Both the position numbers and the translations under genes were made by a program. From CAZSXU01 sp964610505 (GTDB taxonomy: Bacteria; Arandabacterota; Arandabacteria; JAGLYR01), in contig CAZSXU010000006.1 in the NCBI GenBank assembly GCA_964610505.1, positions 1 through 64,000 on the forward strand: a stretch of 64,000 nt of DNA, given 5' to 3'. This document shows, one piece after another, positions 1-8,639 of the stretch. Each line of letters starts with the position of its first letter. Position 1 is the stretch's first letter. The notes below the pieces were generated by a model, which saw nothing but the letters and a program-made list of their open reading frames with translations, had not been told where the DNA came from and made no database searches.

Positions 1-1502
1 ATCCTCTCTACATCGAATACGGGCAGAGCACCTTCAGCCACCCGCTGTATCCCGCGAACTTCTTCCTGGACTGCACACCCGACTACGAAGAGGACTACGT
101 GTCCTACGAGACCGGGGGCGTGATCAAGGGCGAGACGCTCGACCTGCCGCTCTGCGGCGGCGGGGAGGACATGGGCGGTAGGGAGGACGGCGGGGGACTC
201 GTGTGGTCGATGTGCCTGGACCGGGTGGATTTGAAGACACTGGAATCGGAGTACTTGGACGAAGACTGGCATCTGCTTCCAGGCCGGCGATTCCCTTTGC
301 CTCAGGCCGAGGTTCTCGCGAACACGTTTGCGGATGAGGCACGGGACGGCGTTCGGCAACCGGAGTTTCCTCTGCTCTACCTCCGTCTGGTCGTCAAGGG
401 AGAGCCTACGTGGAACTCCGGAGCCGGGTCCGACGTGAGAATCACGGATAACGAGTGGTACGTGGGCTTCTTGCCGGTTGCTTCCGATGGTACGTTCCCG
501 GCGGAGGGTATCGACTGGTGGTCGTGGGAAAGCGGCCGGCCGGTGGAGCCCGACAAGTGGATTCGCTCGGCTTTTCAGTGGCGTGACGCCGCGTCGGATG
601 TCGCGGTCACCTTCTCGGACGGCCGGTTGGAATACTCGAGCCCGCGTGAGTCCGAATCAAACCTGGACATGCCTTTCCCCAAAGGCTACGTGGCCTCATT
701 CGATCGCGCTTCTCACAGACTTGCCGTCGTGGGCTTCGATGAGACATCCGCCGAGTGGCATCTCACCGTGGTCGATGAGCGAGGGGACATCGTCTTCGAG
801 GATCCCTGGGATATCGCACCCGATTCTCACCTCGAGGCCTTCGCGGACAGCAGCTCACTCATGTATGCGGTTTGGGAAGATGACGCCGCTGCCGACGCCC
901 GGCCGCATGTTCATCCGCTTCGCAGCGGTCGACAGCGTAGTCCAATGGAGCCGTATCACAGTCACAAGATCGGAGCCTATCGAGTGTCGCTCCGGACCGG
1001 ACGGGTTGCCAAGCTCCCCCAGCTCTCCAATCCTCCGCCACCTCCCGGGGTGCCGTTTCCGGGACCGAGCCAGAGCTACTCAGCAGACGGCCGCTACACC
1101 GCGCGATCCGGGAGCACGTGGCATTCGATCGCCTACTACGACATCTCCGATCCAGGTGCGCCTGCACTGCTCTGGGAGAAGTGCGAAGATCGCGCGCTCC
1201 AGTACACGGTTGTGTCTGCAGGAGGTGAGTACATCGCGGAGATACTCTGGGGAGAGCATTTACCTGAAGGGGAAGACGGTCCGGTTGTCAGTGATTTCGA
1301 GACGACCGTACTCAGGATCAGGGACAAGACCGAGAGGGAGCTGGGCAGCCAAACACATAGGTTGGACGACGCGCCGTACGGGCGAGCTATGACCTTCCTC
1401 GGACCTTACCTCATTGTTGGATATCATGGCCGGGGTCTGAACACGCGCTGCATATACATCCATGACATGCGGGTTCCGTGGAACTCCGATGAGGGGGGAT
1501 GA
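1..1502 (+). CDS. Hypothetical beta-propeller-like protein, 5' end outside the window
   Basis: The frame is open from base 3 to the TGA at 1500-1502, giving 499 visible residues; the true start lies upstream and the GTG at 99 is probably internal. The sequence is rich in short beta-strand segments that each end with a statement-like turn (for example HRLAVVGFD, GAYRVSLRTG, HSIAYYDISDPG), which resembles WD40/LVIVD-type propeller blades. I cannot name a family. No C-terminal FlgD-like sorting domain is present, unlike the next two genes. The stop is followed after three bases by the TTG start of the M23-like gene, so the two are probably co-transcribed. Function unknown; a cell-surface or periplasmic role is only suggested by the neighbours. 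Confidence 0.6.
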   Translation, partial: PLYIEYGQSTFSHPLYPANFFLDCTPDYEEDYVSYETGGVIKGETLDLPLCGGGEDMGGREDGGGLVWSMCLDRVDLKTLESEYLDEDWHLLPGRRFPLPQAEVLANTFADEARDGVRQPEFPLLYLRLVVKGEPTWNSGAGSDVRITDNEWYVGFLPVASDGTFPAEGIDWWSWESGRPVEPDKWIRSAFQWRDAASDVAVTFSDGRLEYSSPRESESNLDMPFPKGYVASFDRASHRLAVVGFDETSAEWHLTVVDERGDIVFEDPWDIAPDSHLEAFADSSSLMYAVWEDDAAADARPHVHPLRSGRQRSPMEPYHSHKIGAYRVSLRTGRVAKLPQLSNPPPPPGVPFPGPSQSYSADGRYTARSGSTWHSIAYYDISDPGAPALLWEKCEDRALQYTVVSAGGEYIAEILWGEHLPEGEDGPVVSDFETTVLRIRDKTERELGSQTHRLDDAPYGRAMTFLGPYLIVGYHGRGLNTRCIYIHDMRVPWNSDEGG

Positions 1503-1505
1503 GAC

Positions 1506-3131
1506 TTGAAGAGCAGGACAGTAACCTGGCTGATGGGACTCGCGGTTGCCTTCATGGTTGTTCTGATTCCAGCAGGCTCTCCACCTTTGGCGCAATCTCA
1601 GTTCTTCGGAGGCGATCCGCTTCAGGATGCCTCATCAGCCGTGCTCGCCGCCACATTCATGCAGCACGCGGAACATTCCGGAGCTTCGTACGATACACTC
1701 CACAGTGGCATAGACGTCTGGGGCTATCAGCTGCCGGAGAACCAGCTCTATTCGGCCAATCAGGGCCGGGCCCAGATCATCGGGCTGGGAAGTGAGTACA
1801 TCCTTCTAGTAAGATGTGACATCAGTTCCACGGAGATCGTTCAGTACGCGCACGTCACGCCGAAGTCGGGATACACGGGTGGCGAGATGCTCAACACAAA
1901 CACGGCAATCGCGACTCTGCCAACCGGTGAGCACACTCACATTCAACTGTATAAGAGCTTCGCGTGGGACAAGGTGTGGGACCTCACGCCGTATCAACCG
2001 CCGTACTACGACATCTGGCTGGTGAAACCCAACATCGATCTGACGGAGCTCAAGTGCAATCTCGTACATCCGGCCACGAATGCTTTCGAGGAGGCGGAGA
2101 CACAGAACTCGATGTGGCTCAACGATACCGTCCCCCCGACAATCTCCGAATGCCGCGTCGAGCGCGTGTCGGGCTGGGGAACCAACGGTGCATACGTCGT
2201 GATCATACGTGCTCATGACATGAACGACAACCTGGTGGGCTCCAGCGACTCCAATTGCAAACCGGGGATCTACAAGATCGAGTGGAGCGTCGACGGAACG
2301 GTGCAGACGCCCGTGATCTTCGAGGAATGGCCGGCGGCCACAGTCCCATGCGTTGCCTCGGCGGGAGACTTCTACGTCAACGGGGACCTGCCGCCTTCGG
2401 GGTGCAACGAGGAGGATTCGCTGAACTACTACCTGGTTTGGGAGCACTTCGACTGCGCGGATCATGATTTCAGAGTCAAAGTGTATGATGTTGCAGGGAA
2501 CATGACTCCCAAGCTCGTCAAGTACAAGGCAGCCATTGATCCCCCGCTTACGCGTCCTTTCTCTCTCGCAATGAACGGCAGAAATGTGTGTCTGAGGTGG
2601 AGCGTTCTTGACGACAATTGGTTTGCTGGTTTTGACGTAGCGCGGAGCTTCCTAGAGGAAGAGGTTGGCACCCGTGCAAACGCCACGCGGATTCCCGCCC
2701 GCGACAGTCAGGGCTTCCCGATTCTCGATCACGAGTTCTGGGATCTCATGCCCACAGACCCCCGATGGGAAGCGATCTTCTACACACTCCAGGCTGTCAC
2801 CGAGGACGGCAGGATCATGGACCTGGCCCGGGCTACTATCCGAAACCCTCTGTGGGCTACGGACAGAATCATGGTGTCTCCGAATCCTTTCGAGGGCTAT
2901 ATCAGTATCGAGTTTATGAACCCTCGGGAGGCCGACAGGTGGATTCGAGTCTACGATGCCAGAGGGCGACTTGTGAACGAAATCGAGAATGCAAATCTAC
3001 CAAGAGGCTGGACCGCGTGCGAATGGAATGGCCGGGATCATCAGGGGAACGAGGTGTCTCCGGGCGTGTATTTCGTCGTCGTAAGCGGTCAGAATCGCAA
3101 CTTGGTGGCCAAGGTCACACTCGTGCGATAG
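1506..3131 (+). CDS. Secreted M23 (LytM)-like metallopeptidase with C-terminal sorting domain
   Basis: 541 residues from a TTG start preceded by a GAGGGGGG ribosome-binding site. Residues 1-30 form a signal peptide. A compact LytM-type signature is visible: H66-x3-D70 (HSGID), YAH116 and the H143-x-H145 pair, i.e. the zinc and catalytic histidines of family M23 peptidases that cleave peptidoglycan cross-links. The middle part (about 210-350) looks like an Ig-like module. The last 85 residues are a FlgD-like Ig / C-terminal sorting domain beginning with SPNPFEG. Export followed by outer-membrane translocation is therefore likely. The stop lies 10 bases before the next gene. Whether the enzyme is active on peptidoglycan is inference. 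Confidence 0.72.
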   Translation: MKSRTVTWLMGLAVAFMVVLIPAGSPPLAQSQFFGGDPLQDASSAVLAATFMQHAEHSGASYDTLHSGIDVWGYQLPENQLYSANQGRAQIIGLGSEYILLVRCDISSTEIVQYAHVTPKSGYTGGEMLNTNTAIATLPTGEHTHIQLYKSFAWDKVWDLTPYQPPYYDIWLVKPNIDLTELKCNLVHPATNAFEEAETQNSMWLNDTVPPTISECRVERVSGWGTNGAYVVIIRAHDMNDNLVGSSDSNCKPGIYKIEWSVDGTVQTPVIFEEWPAATVPCVASAGDFYVNGDLPPSGCNEEDSLNYYLVWEHFDCADHDFRVKVYDVAGNMTPKLVKYKAAIDPPLTRPFSLAMNGRNVCLRWSVLDDNWFAGFDVARSFLEEEVGTRANATRIPARDSQGFPILDHEFWDLMPTDPRWEAIFYTLQAVTEDGRIMDLARATIRNPLWATDRIMVSPNPFEGYISIEFMNPREADRWIRVYDARGRLVNEIENANLPRGWTACEWNGRDHQGNEVSPGVYFVVVSGQNRNLVAKVTLVR

Positions 3132-3141
3132 GAGTTCACTT

Positions 3142-5781
3142 GTGAGTCGATGGGTCCGATCGCGGCTTGTCCCGGCCATGCTGCTGCTGACACCTTTCCT
3201 TCCAGCCGACGCTGGCGCCTTCGATCCGCTCGATACGAGTAACTGTTATGATTTCATCGTTCTCGCACACGACAGCCTCTTCTCCGTGGCCGGTCGGCTC
3301 CAAGATGATCCGAGCTTGAGAACCTGTCTGGTTAAGAGCTCAGAGGTGCTTGCGGCCTTTGGTGGCGATTCTCTGACGGTCGCCGACATACGCGAATTCG
3401 TCGGATACTCATACAGTAACTGGGCAATTGCCCCGAGCTACCTTCTCCTTGTGGGGGATGAGTACATCGGGAGGTTGGTGGGGCCTCCACTTAGACATGG
3501 GTTCATACCATCTCGACTGGATACCAATGACTGGTACTTGAGCCTCCCGGGGTGGTGCCATCGTACGATCCTATACGTTGATGACGGCTGGATGGCGAGA
3601 TTGCCCGATCTCGGCGAGAAACCGGTCGTGCACCTTGGTCGCATACCGGCAAGCAGTCCGGAAGAGCTGGAGCACTATGTGGACAAGCTCGTCTACTACA
3701 AGTATGGTGACTGGCCTGGCGGCGCAGACTGGCTGGCCAGTCTCGATGTTCTTGTTGGAGATCGAGATTGGGGTACTGTCGACAATGACGTGATGCGAAC
3801 GTACGCGGATGCACTCATTGATCAGAGACTTGCAGCCTGGCCTGATCTCTCGGTTTGCTACTCCGCAGATTACGATTCATTAGGCTACCCCGACAACGCC
3901 AGTGACGATACCAGAGATGCATGGAACTCAGGCGCAGGTCTCATCAACGCTTCTGGCAACACCCAGAGAGAATGCGAGCTCGTGTTCATGGCATGGGGTT
4001 TCTGTCGGTCCGATTCTCTCACACCTACGTTCACGGAGCAGCTGGCCGGAACGCTGAGATTCCCGGTCGTGTTTGCGGGGTCATGTTTAGCGAACTACTT
4101 CTACATGGGTGACCCCTCGAGGCAGTGGATTCAGCCTGACTGTTTCGCTGACGATGTCCTTCTGAGCAAGAGTGACCGAGGTGCTGTGGCGAGTTTCGCA
4201 TCATGTCATTTCACTCCCGCGCTTGAAAACTACCTGATGAACAAGATCTTCCTGGATCTGTTTGCTTCGAAGGGCATTCGGGATCTTGGGCGGCTTTGTA
4301 CGGCCAGCAAAGTCGAATACTTGCAGGATGGTTTTGGAGAGGAGTTCGTGGCTCATGAGTACTGCCTCTTGGGCGATCCGACGATCCAGATCAAAGTGCC
4401 GCAGTGCTGGGAGTGTCGGGATGAGGACTACTGGCTCGAATGGAGGTCGGGAGCCGAGATAGAAGAGCCCCGCGTGCTGCAGGAAATCTACTATGACGAT
4501 CCCTTTTTCATTGATCATCCCAATCTCAGGATCGTCCATGCCGACGGGAGCGTGGAATCCCCATGCGGGGAGCGGATGATTCGGGCCATGGCCAGGGACC
4601 CATATGGATTCGGTGATGTTGAATGGAAGCTCGCCGCGGATACGGACGTCCTCGTCGAGCGCAACAGCGTGCTCTCCTTCTGGATCAATATCGTAGACTC
4701 GCCCGGCGACGCGGGGCGGATCTGTCTGGATGGAGAACTCACTTCTCACGACTGGCTTTCGAACTACAGCGATCCCGGTGAGGTTCTTGACCAGCATGGC
4801 AATGCTCTTGCCACGTACTGCCGTCCCCCGGTGGCGCCTGGCTGGAATCTCTTCTATGCGGACCTCAGTGCGGTTGCATCCGACCCCTGGCAACCTTACG
4901 ACTTCATCGAGGCCCTGACGCTCCACTACCATTCTGATTTCAGCGGGGGGGAAACAGGCAGCCTGCTCGTATACGTTGACGACGTCCAAATCCATCCCAC
5001 GAACTCGTGGCGAGGAGAACTTCTGAATCCCGATTTTGAAGAGGATTCCGACGAAGACGGCAAACCGGATTTCTGGACCGACCTTGACGGGGATTACACC
5101 GACGCGGTCGGTCTTCGGGATGATTGCGCCTACAGTGGCAAGTGTTGCATGGTGATCTCGGATCAGGACATGACCGGGCAGGGGGCAAAACAGGTTGTCC
5201 ATCTCAACGAAGATGCGGAAATGTACCGGCTCCGACTCCACGCGAAGGCCAACCTTGAAACAAGCGTCCGTTTCCTGGTGCGGCGGCTCGACACCGGGGA
5301 CTCGCTCTTTGCAATGACCCGTGACGTAGACCGAGATTGGATACACTGTGGCTACGTCTTCGACAATCCCTGGTATCCCGGTGACGGGGTGAACCTCGTT
5401 TCTCTGGAGATCTTCCCCGCTCCCGGCCACATCGTGTGCGTGGACTCGGCCATGATGTATGGAGGCAGCTTCCTGGATGTGGAGGGAGACCGGATGCCGG
5501 CCCCTGTGAAATTGGATTTGTCCGTCATGCCGAATCCCGCCAACCCGACGTGCAAGATTGAGTTCACCCTCGTGCGGGGAGCGGATGTCCGGGTGGCGAT
5601 CTACGATGTCCTCGGGCGGCTGGTCTGTGAGCTTGTGAAAGACGATTTGTCGCCGGGGATCCACCACCGTGTCTGGGACGGGCGGGATCGACATGGAAAC
5701 CGCGTTTCGTCCGGGGTCTATCTCTGTCGCCTGACGGAGGGAAGCCGAAGTGTGACGCGGAAGCTCCTCGTCGCGCGCTAG
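3142..5781 (+). CDS. Secreted gingipain-like (C25) protein, probable pseudoenzyme, with C-terminal sorting domain
   Basis: 879 residues; GTG start with GGAG seven bases upstream; signal peptide over about residues 1-27. The region 55-415 follows the order of the peptidase C25 (gingipain) catalytic domain: YLLLVGD, the degenerate His motif, then PVVFAGSC315 and a CFADDVLL segment, ending in LLGDPTIQI. In active members the His motif reads like NYxGHG; here it is INASGN with Asn273 in the His place, while Cys315 is kept. That would disable the Cys/His dyad. The middle carries carbohydrate-binding-like beta domains. The final about 80 residues are a FlgD-like domain (MPNPANP ... GVYLCRL). It likely forms an operon with the two upstream genes. 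Confidence 0.7.
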   Translation: MSRWVRSRLVPAMLLLTPFLPADAGAFDPLDTSNCYDFIVLAHDSLFSVAGRLQDDPSLRTCLVKSSEVLAAFGGDSLTVADIREFVGYSYSNWAIAPSYLLLVGDEYIGRLVGPPLRHGFIPSRLDTNDWYLSLPGWCHRTILYVDDGWMARLPDLGEKPVVHLGRIPASSPEELEHYVDKLVYYKYGDWPGGADWLASLDVLVGDRDWGTVDNDVMRTYADALIDQRLAAWPDLSVCYSADYDSLGYPDNASDDTRDAWNSGAGLINASGNTQRECELVFMAWGFCRSDSLTPTFTEQLAGTLRFPVVFAGSCLANYFYMGDPSRQWIQPDCFADDVLLSKSDRGAVASFASCHFTPALENYLMNKIFLDLFASKGIRDLGRLCTASKVEYLQDGFGEEFVAHEYCLLGDPTIQIKVPQCWECRDEDYWLEWRSGAEIEEPRVLQEIYYDDPFFIDHPNLRIVHADGSVESPCGERMIRAMARDPYGFGDVEWKLAADTDVLVERNSVLSFWINIVDSPGDAGRICLDGELTSHDWLSNYSDPGEVLDQHGNALATYCRPPVAPGWNLFYADLSAVASDPWQPYDFIEALTLHYHSDFSGGETGSLLVYVDDVQIHPTNSWRGELLNPDFEEDSDEDGKPDFWTDLDGDYTDAVGLRDDCAYSGKCCMVISDQDMTGQGAKQVVHLNEDAEMYRLRLHAKANLETSVRFLVRRLDTGDSLFAMTRDVDRDWIHCGYVFDNPWYPGDGVNLVSLEIFPAPGHIVCVDSAMMYGGSFLDVEGDRMPAPVKLDLSVMPNPANPTCKIEFTLVRGADVRVAIYDVLGRLVCELVKDDLSPGIHHRVWDGRDRHGNRVSSGVYLCRLTEGSRSVTRKLLVAR

Positions 5782-5850
5782 CGAGCCGCGACGGCAGGAC
5801 AATGGCACGTCACATTAGCCACGGATCTCACGGACTAGGCAGATTGAAGC

Positions 5851-5880
5851 GGGGTGATGCCGTATTGCCGGCATCACCCC
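5851..5880. terminator. Bidirectional-type hairpin between convergent genes
   Basis: A perfect 12-bp inverted repeat, GGGGTGATGCCG (5851-5862) and CGGCATCACCCC (5869-5880), encloses a 6-base loop. It sits between the gingipain-like gene (+) and the phosphofructokinase gene (-). There is no clear T run, so factor-independent termination is plausible but not certain. Confidence 0.6.
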
Positions 5881-5906
5881 GAAAGACTTGCCCTCTGTTC
5901 CCAGGT

Positions 5907-6938
5907 CTATCCAAAAAACACTTGTGCGATCTCGTAGAGATTGGGATCCACCGTCTTGGGCTGAGACAATGCCTCCTTGAGGGGAATGGTGACGATCTCC
6001 TGCCTCTGGAGAGCAACCATCTGGCCCGACTGGCCTTCGTGAACGGCATCGGCCGCCGCGACACCGAAGCGTGTGGCGAGTACCCGATCGAGGGCCGTAG
6101 GGGTGCCCCCCCTCTGGACATGGCCCAGAACGGTCACCCGGGCGTCGATACCGGTTCGCTTCTGGAGTTCGTCCTTGAGCCGGACCCCGATCCCGCCCAG
6201 GCGCATGTGGCCGAATTCATCGACGCTGTCGTCCTGGGTCACAAGATCCTCGAACTGCTTGCACTGCGCGCCCTCGGCCGCCACCACGATACTGAAAGTC
6301 TTGCCCCGCTGGTGGCGCGTCTTCAGTGCTTGGGCGAGAATCTCGATGTCGCAGTCGACCTCCGGAATGAGGATGGCGTCTGCGCCGCCGGCGATTCCTG
6401 AGTAGACGGCGATCCACCCGGTGTGGCGGCCCATCACCTCGACCACCATGATCCGGTGGTGAGACTCTGCCGTAGTGTGGAGCCGGTCGATGGCATCGGT
6501 GGCGATCGTGATGGCCGTGTCGAAGCCGAAGGTGAATTCGGTGCCGTAGATGTCGTTGTCGATGGTTTTCGGGATGCCGATGGTCTTGATGCCCATCTCG
6601 TGCATCTTGTCTGCCACGCTCAGCGTATCCTCGCCGCCGATGGCGACGATAACATCCAATTCCCACTTCTTCATGTTATCCCGGATCTTGAGCGGGGAGT
6701 CGGGGTCCTTGAAGGGATTCGTTCGGGAGGTTCCCAGAATGGTTCCCCCGCGATGCAGCACGCCGCTCACCGCGTAGAGCCCGAGAGGTTCAACCCGACC
6801 CTCGATCAATCCTCTCCAGCCGTTCTTGATGCCCAGCGTTTCCGACTTGTACTTGTCGATGGATCTGCGGACCACGCCGCGAATCGCCGCGTTCAGCCCG
6901 GGACAATCACCCCCACCGGTAAGGACACCGATTCTCAT
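5907..6938 (-). CDS. pfp: 6-phosphofructokinase, predicted PPi-dependent
   Basis: 343 residues. The ATG at 6938 is chosen because GGAGAG lies at proper spacing and the protein then begins with the family hallmark MRIGVLTGGG. It phosphorylates fructose 6-phosphate in the cytoplasm. Family motifs are complete: GGDCPGLNAAIRG near the start, KTIDNDI with catalytic Asp127, and MGRHTGWIA. Two positions that separate the phosphoryl donors fall on their E. coli numbers: Asp104 (GGEDT) and Lys124 (IPKTIDND). ATP-PFKs have Gly at both, while PPi-PFKs have Asp and Lys, so pyrophosphate is the likely donor and the reaction reversible. It is convergent with the gingipain-like gene and divergent from the GT9 gene. 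Confidence 0.9.
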   Translation of the reverse strand: MRIGVLTGGGDCPGLNAAIRGVVRRSIDKYKSETLGIKNGWRGLIEGRVEPLGLYAVSGVLHRGGTILGTSRTNPFKDPDSPLKIRDNMKKWELDVIVAIGGEDTLSVADKMHEMGIKTIGIPKTIDNDIYGTEFTFGFDTAITIATDAIDRLHTTAESHHRIMVVEVMGRHTGWIAVYSGIAGGADAILIPEVDCDIEILAQALKTRHQRGKTFSIVVAAEGAQCKQFEDLVTQDDSVDEFGHMRLGGIGVRLKDELQKRTGIDARVTVLGHVQRGGTPTALDRVLATRFGVAAADAVHEGQSGQMVALQRQEIVTIPLKEALSQPKTVDPNLYEIAQVFFG

Positions 6939-7230
6939 CTTGCTCTCCATGAACGTGGATGTAGAATTCGCACCGAGGAACCCGACGGGTTCCCATTCGA
7001 AGGTTCCAATATAACGGCGTCCGGCCCGAAAGCAAGGCCAATTTGGCCGGCCGGGGATCGGAGCATCCGGACGCGCGTTGTCAATCGCACTCGTCCTCTT
7101 GCCTCGGAAGGTGCGCTTGTGGTCTAATGGGACTCTCGATGAAGGCCCGGAGGCCCGGTTCGCGCATGGATCTCGACATCGCCGATCCGCCGGACCTGCC
7201 GTGGCGACACGAACCGCATCCGGGTGTCCC

Positions 7231-8199
7231 ATGAAACAGCGAATACTGGTTCTTGCTCCCAACAAGCCCTTCCTCGGCGCCCAGATCGTTCAGCTGCCCT
7301 TTCTCGCCGAGCTTCGATCTCGACATCCCGAATGCCGGGTGACGCTGGCCGTTCCCTTCTCGGGCCCCTGCGTGTTCGAGGAATTCCGGTTCCATGATGA
7401 CCTGGTGACCGGTTGGGCGGAATCTCCGGCTCGAAGCGCTCGTTTTCTCGGGCGATGTCTGACCGGCCGGTTTGATCACGTCTACTCTCTGCGCGCACGC
7501 TCGACACGCGCCGGGTTGGCCGCGCTTCTCTCCGGGGCCCGTTGCCGATCGGGATTTGCCGTGCCGGGAAACCGCCCGTTTTTCAATGAGAGCGTCCAAC
7601 CGAGAGACACCGTGTACCTGGCTCTCAAGTATCTGGATCTTCTGGGTGGTGGGGCCCCGGCGGAAGAGCTTCCCCGAGTATCGCTCTGGACGGACGAACA
7701 GGCGCTGGAGGTCACGCGGCGGTTCGTGGAGCGAGGGATTCGTCCGCCTTTTGTAGGAATCATTGCCGGAGCGGGGGGAGAGAGGAAACGCTTTCCGGGT
7801 TCCAAGTTCATGGACTTGGCCGAGCGTATTCGGGTTGCATTTCCCGAGGTCACGGTGATCTATTTCCTCTCGCCCGAGGAAGCCGCGGGCGAGGTAGGGA
7901 GGGCTCTTGCGGCGGTCGAGACCCGCCTGAAATTCTGCTTCGAGAGCGTGAGGCGGCTCGCGTGCGCGATTGCGAAATGTGCGGCTCTCATCTCAACGGA
8001 TTGTGGGCCGGCTCATATCGGGCACCTGCTGGGGCTTCCGCAGCTCGTACTTTTCGACGGGACCGGCCGCCCGCACGAATGGTTTCTGTCCCGCCCGGGA
8101 TCTTCGTATCTTGTTGCCGATAAAACAGAAAAGGTCTCAACACTGGACACCGAAAGCGTGTTCCAAGAGGCGTGGGCGGTGATCGGACATTCGGGGTAG
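7231..8199 (+). CDS. GT9 (heptosyltransferase-like) glycosyltransferase
   Basis: 322 residues from ATG 7231; an in-frame GTG six bases upstream is an alternative, and the ribosome-binding site is weak. It has the two-Rossmann GT-B layout of family 9. The N-terminal APNKPFLGAQIVQLPFLAEL corresponds to the acceptor-domain start, the middle GIIAGAGGERKRFP to the nucleotide-sugar domain, and STDCGPAHIGHLLGLP to the conserved C-terminal donor-binding motif. Family 9 enzymes add heptose or related sugars to lipopolysaccharide core at the inner membrane, which fits a double-membrane organism. No other LPS gene is adjacent, so the exact sugar cannot be told. It is divergent from the phosphofructokinase gene. 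Confidence 0.85.
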   Translation: MKQRILVLAPNKPFLGAQIVQLPFLAELRSRHPECRVTLAVPFSGPCVFEEFRFHDDLVTGWAESPARSARFLGRCLTGRFDHVYSLRARSTRAGLAALLSGARCRSGFAVPGNRPFFNESVQPRDTVYLALKYLDLLGGGAPAEELPRVSLWTDEQALEVTRRFVERGIRPPFVGIIAGAGGERKRFPGSKFMDLAERIRVAFPEVTVIYFLSPEEAAGEVGRALAAVETRLKFCFESVRRLACAIAKCAALISTDCGPAHIGHLLGLPQLVLFDGTGRPHEWFLSRPGSSYLVADKTEKVSTLDTESVFQEAWAVIGHSG

Positions 8200-8217
8200 A
8201 ATTCCGGAACGGGCGGC

Positions 8218-8241
8218 GGGCGCCGCATCTGCCCGGCGCCC
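8218..8241 (+). terminator. GC-rich hairpin after the GT9 gene
   Basis: GGGCGCC (8218-8224) and GGCGCCC (8235-8241) form a perfect 7-bp stem with a 10-base loop 18 bases after the stop. No T tract follows, so its role as a terminator is tentative. Confidence 0.35.
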
Positions 8242-8266
8242 GGCGGTGGAACCGGCGTGAAAGATG

Positions 8267-8295
8267 TTGACAAATGTTGGGCGTTTCTGTAGTTG
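8267..8295 (+). promoter_or_regulatory. Possible sigma70 promoter of the histone-fold gene
   Basis: A consensus -35 TTGACA (8267-8272) is followed 17 bases later by a poor -10 (TAGTTG, 8290-8295). It is the only promoter-like signal before the strongly translated small gene at 8360. The -10 match is weak. Confidence 0.35.
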
Positions 8296-8359
8296 TCTGG
8301 GTACGGTATGTTGCGGAAATCCTTGATGGGGATGGGGAATCTAGCGCAAGGAGGGAAGA

Positions 8360-8530
8360 ATGGCCGAGCTGATCATCTCGAAATCGAAGACCAAAGATGC
8401 GGTGAAGAAGTGCAACGTGGCCGGTGAGTTCTACGGAGCCCTGGACAAGAGGGTCAAGGACATTATTGCCCAGGCCGAGAAGAGGGCCATGGCGAACGGC
8501 CGCAAGACGGTCAAGGCCCAGGATCTCTAG
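8360..8530 (+). CDS. Small bacterial histone-fold protein (DUF1931 / singlet-histone type)
   Basis: 56 residues, encoded behind a near-perfect AAGGAGGG ribosome-binding site and closed by a strong terminator, so it is a free-standing gene. The protein starts MAELIISKSK and has a long central helix (FYGALDKRVKDIIAQAEKRA). It ends NGRKTVKAQDL, where Arg48-x-Thr50 followed by Asp55 matches the R-T pair and D of the histone-fold loop-2/alpha-3 region in archaeal histones and in the bacterial singlet histones (Bdellovibrio type). It is basic and lacks room for a second fold, so it should dimerise. Known relatives bind DNA as nucleoid proteins; DNA binding here is inference. No neighbouring gene suggests another role. 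Confidence 0.8.
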   Translation: MAELIISKSKTKDAVKKCNVAGEFYGALDKRVKDIIAQAEKRAMANGRKTVKAQDL

Positions 8531-8550
8531 GTTCTACGAAATCCGGATTT

Positions 8551-8587
8551 GCGAAAGGGCATCCCCCCAGGGATGCCCTTGTTCGCG
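8551..8587 (+). terminator. Strong intrinsic-type terminator of the histone-fold gene
   Basis: GGGCATCCC (8557-8565) and GGGATGCCC (8570-8578) pair perfectly around a 4-base loop, extended by outer GCGAA/TTCGC, and are followed by TTGTT. It lies 27 bases after the stop codon. Confidence 0.75.
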
Positions 8588-8639
8588 AGTCTGCCGCCGG
8601 TGGAGCCGTCGACTTCTCTCTTGTCACCTCTCTTGTCTC

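Noticed and set aside
4201..5808. 535-codon open frame on the minus strand
   Set aside because: It lies fully antisense to the gingipain-like gene, has no family pattern, and is a by-product of GC-rich codon usage.
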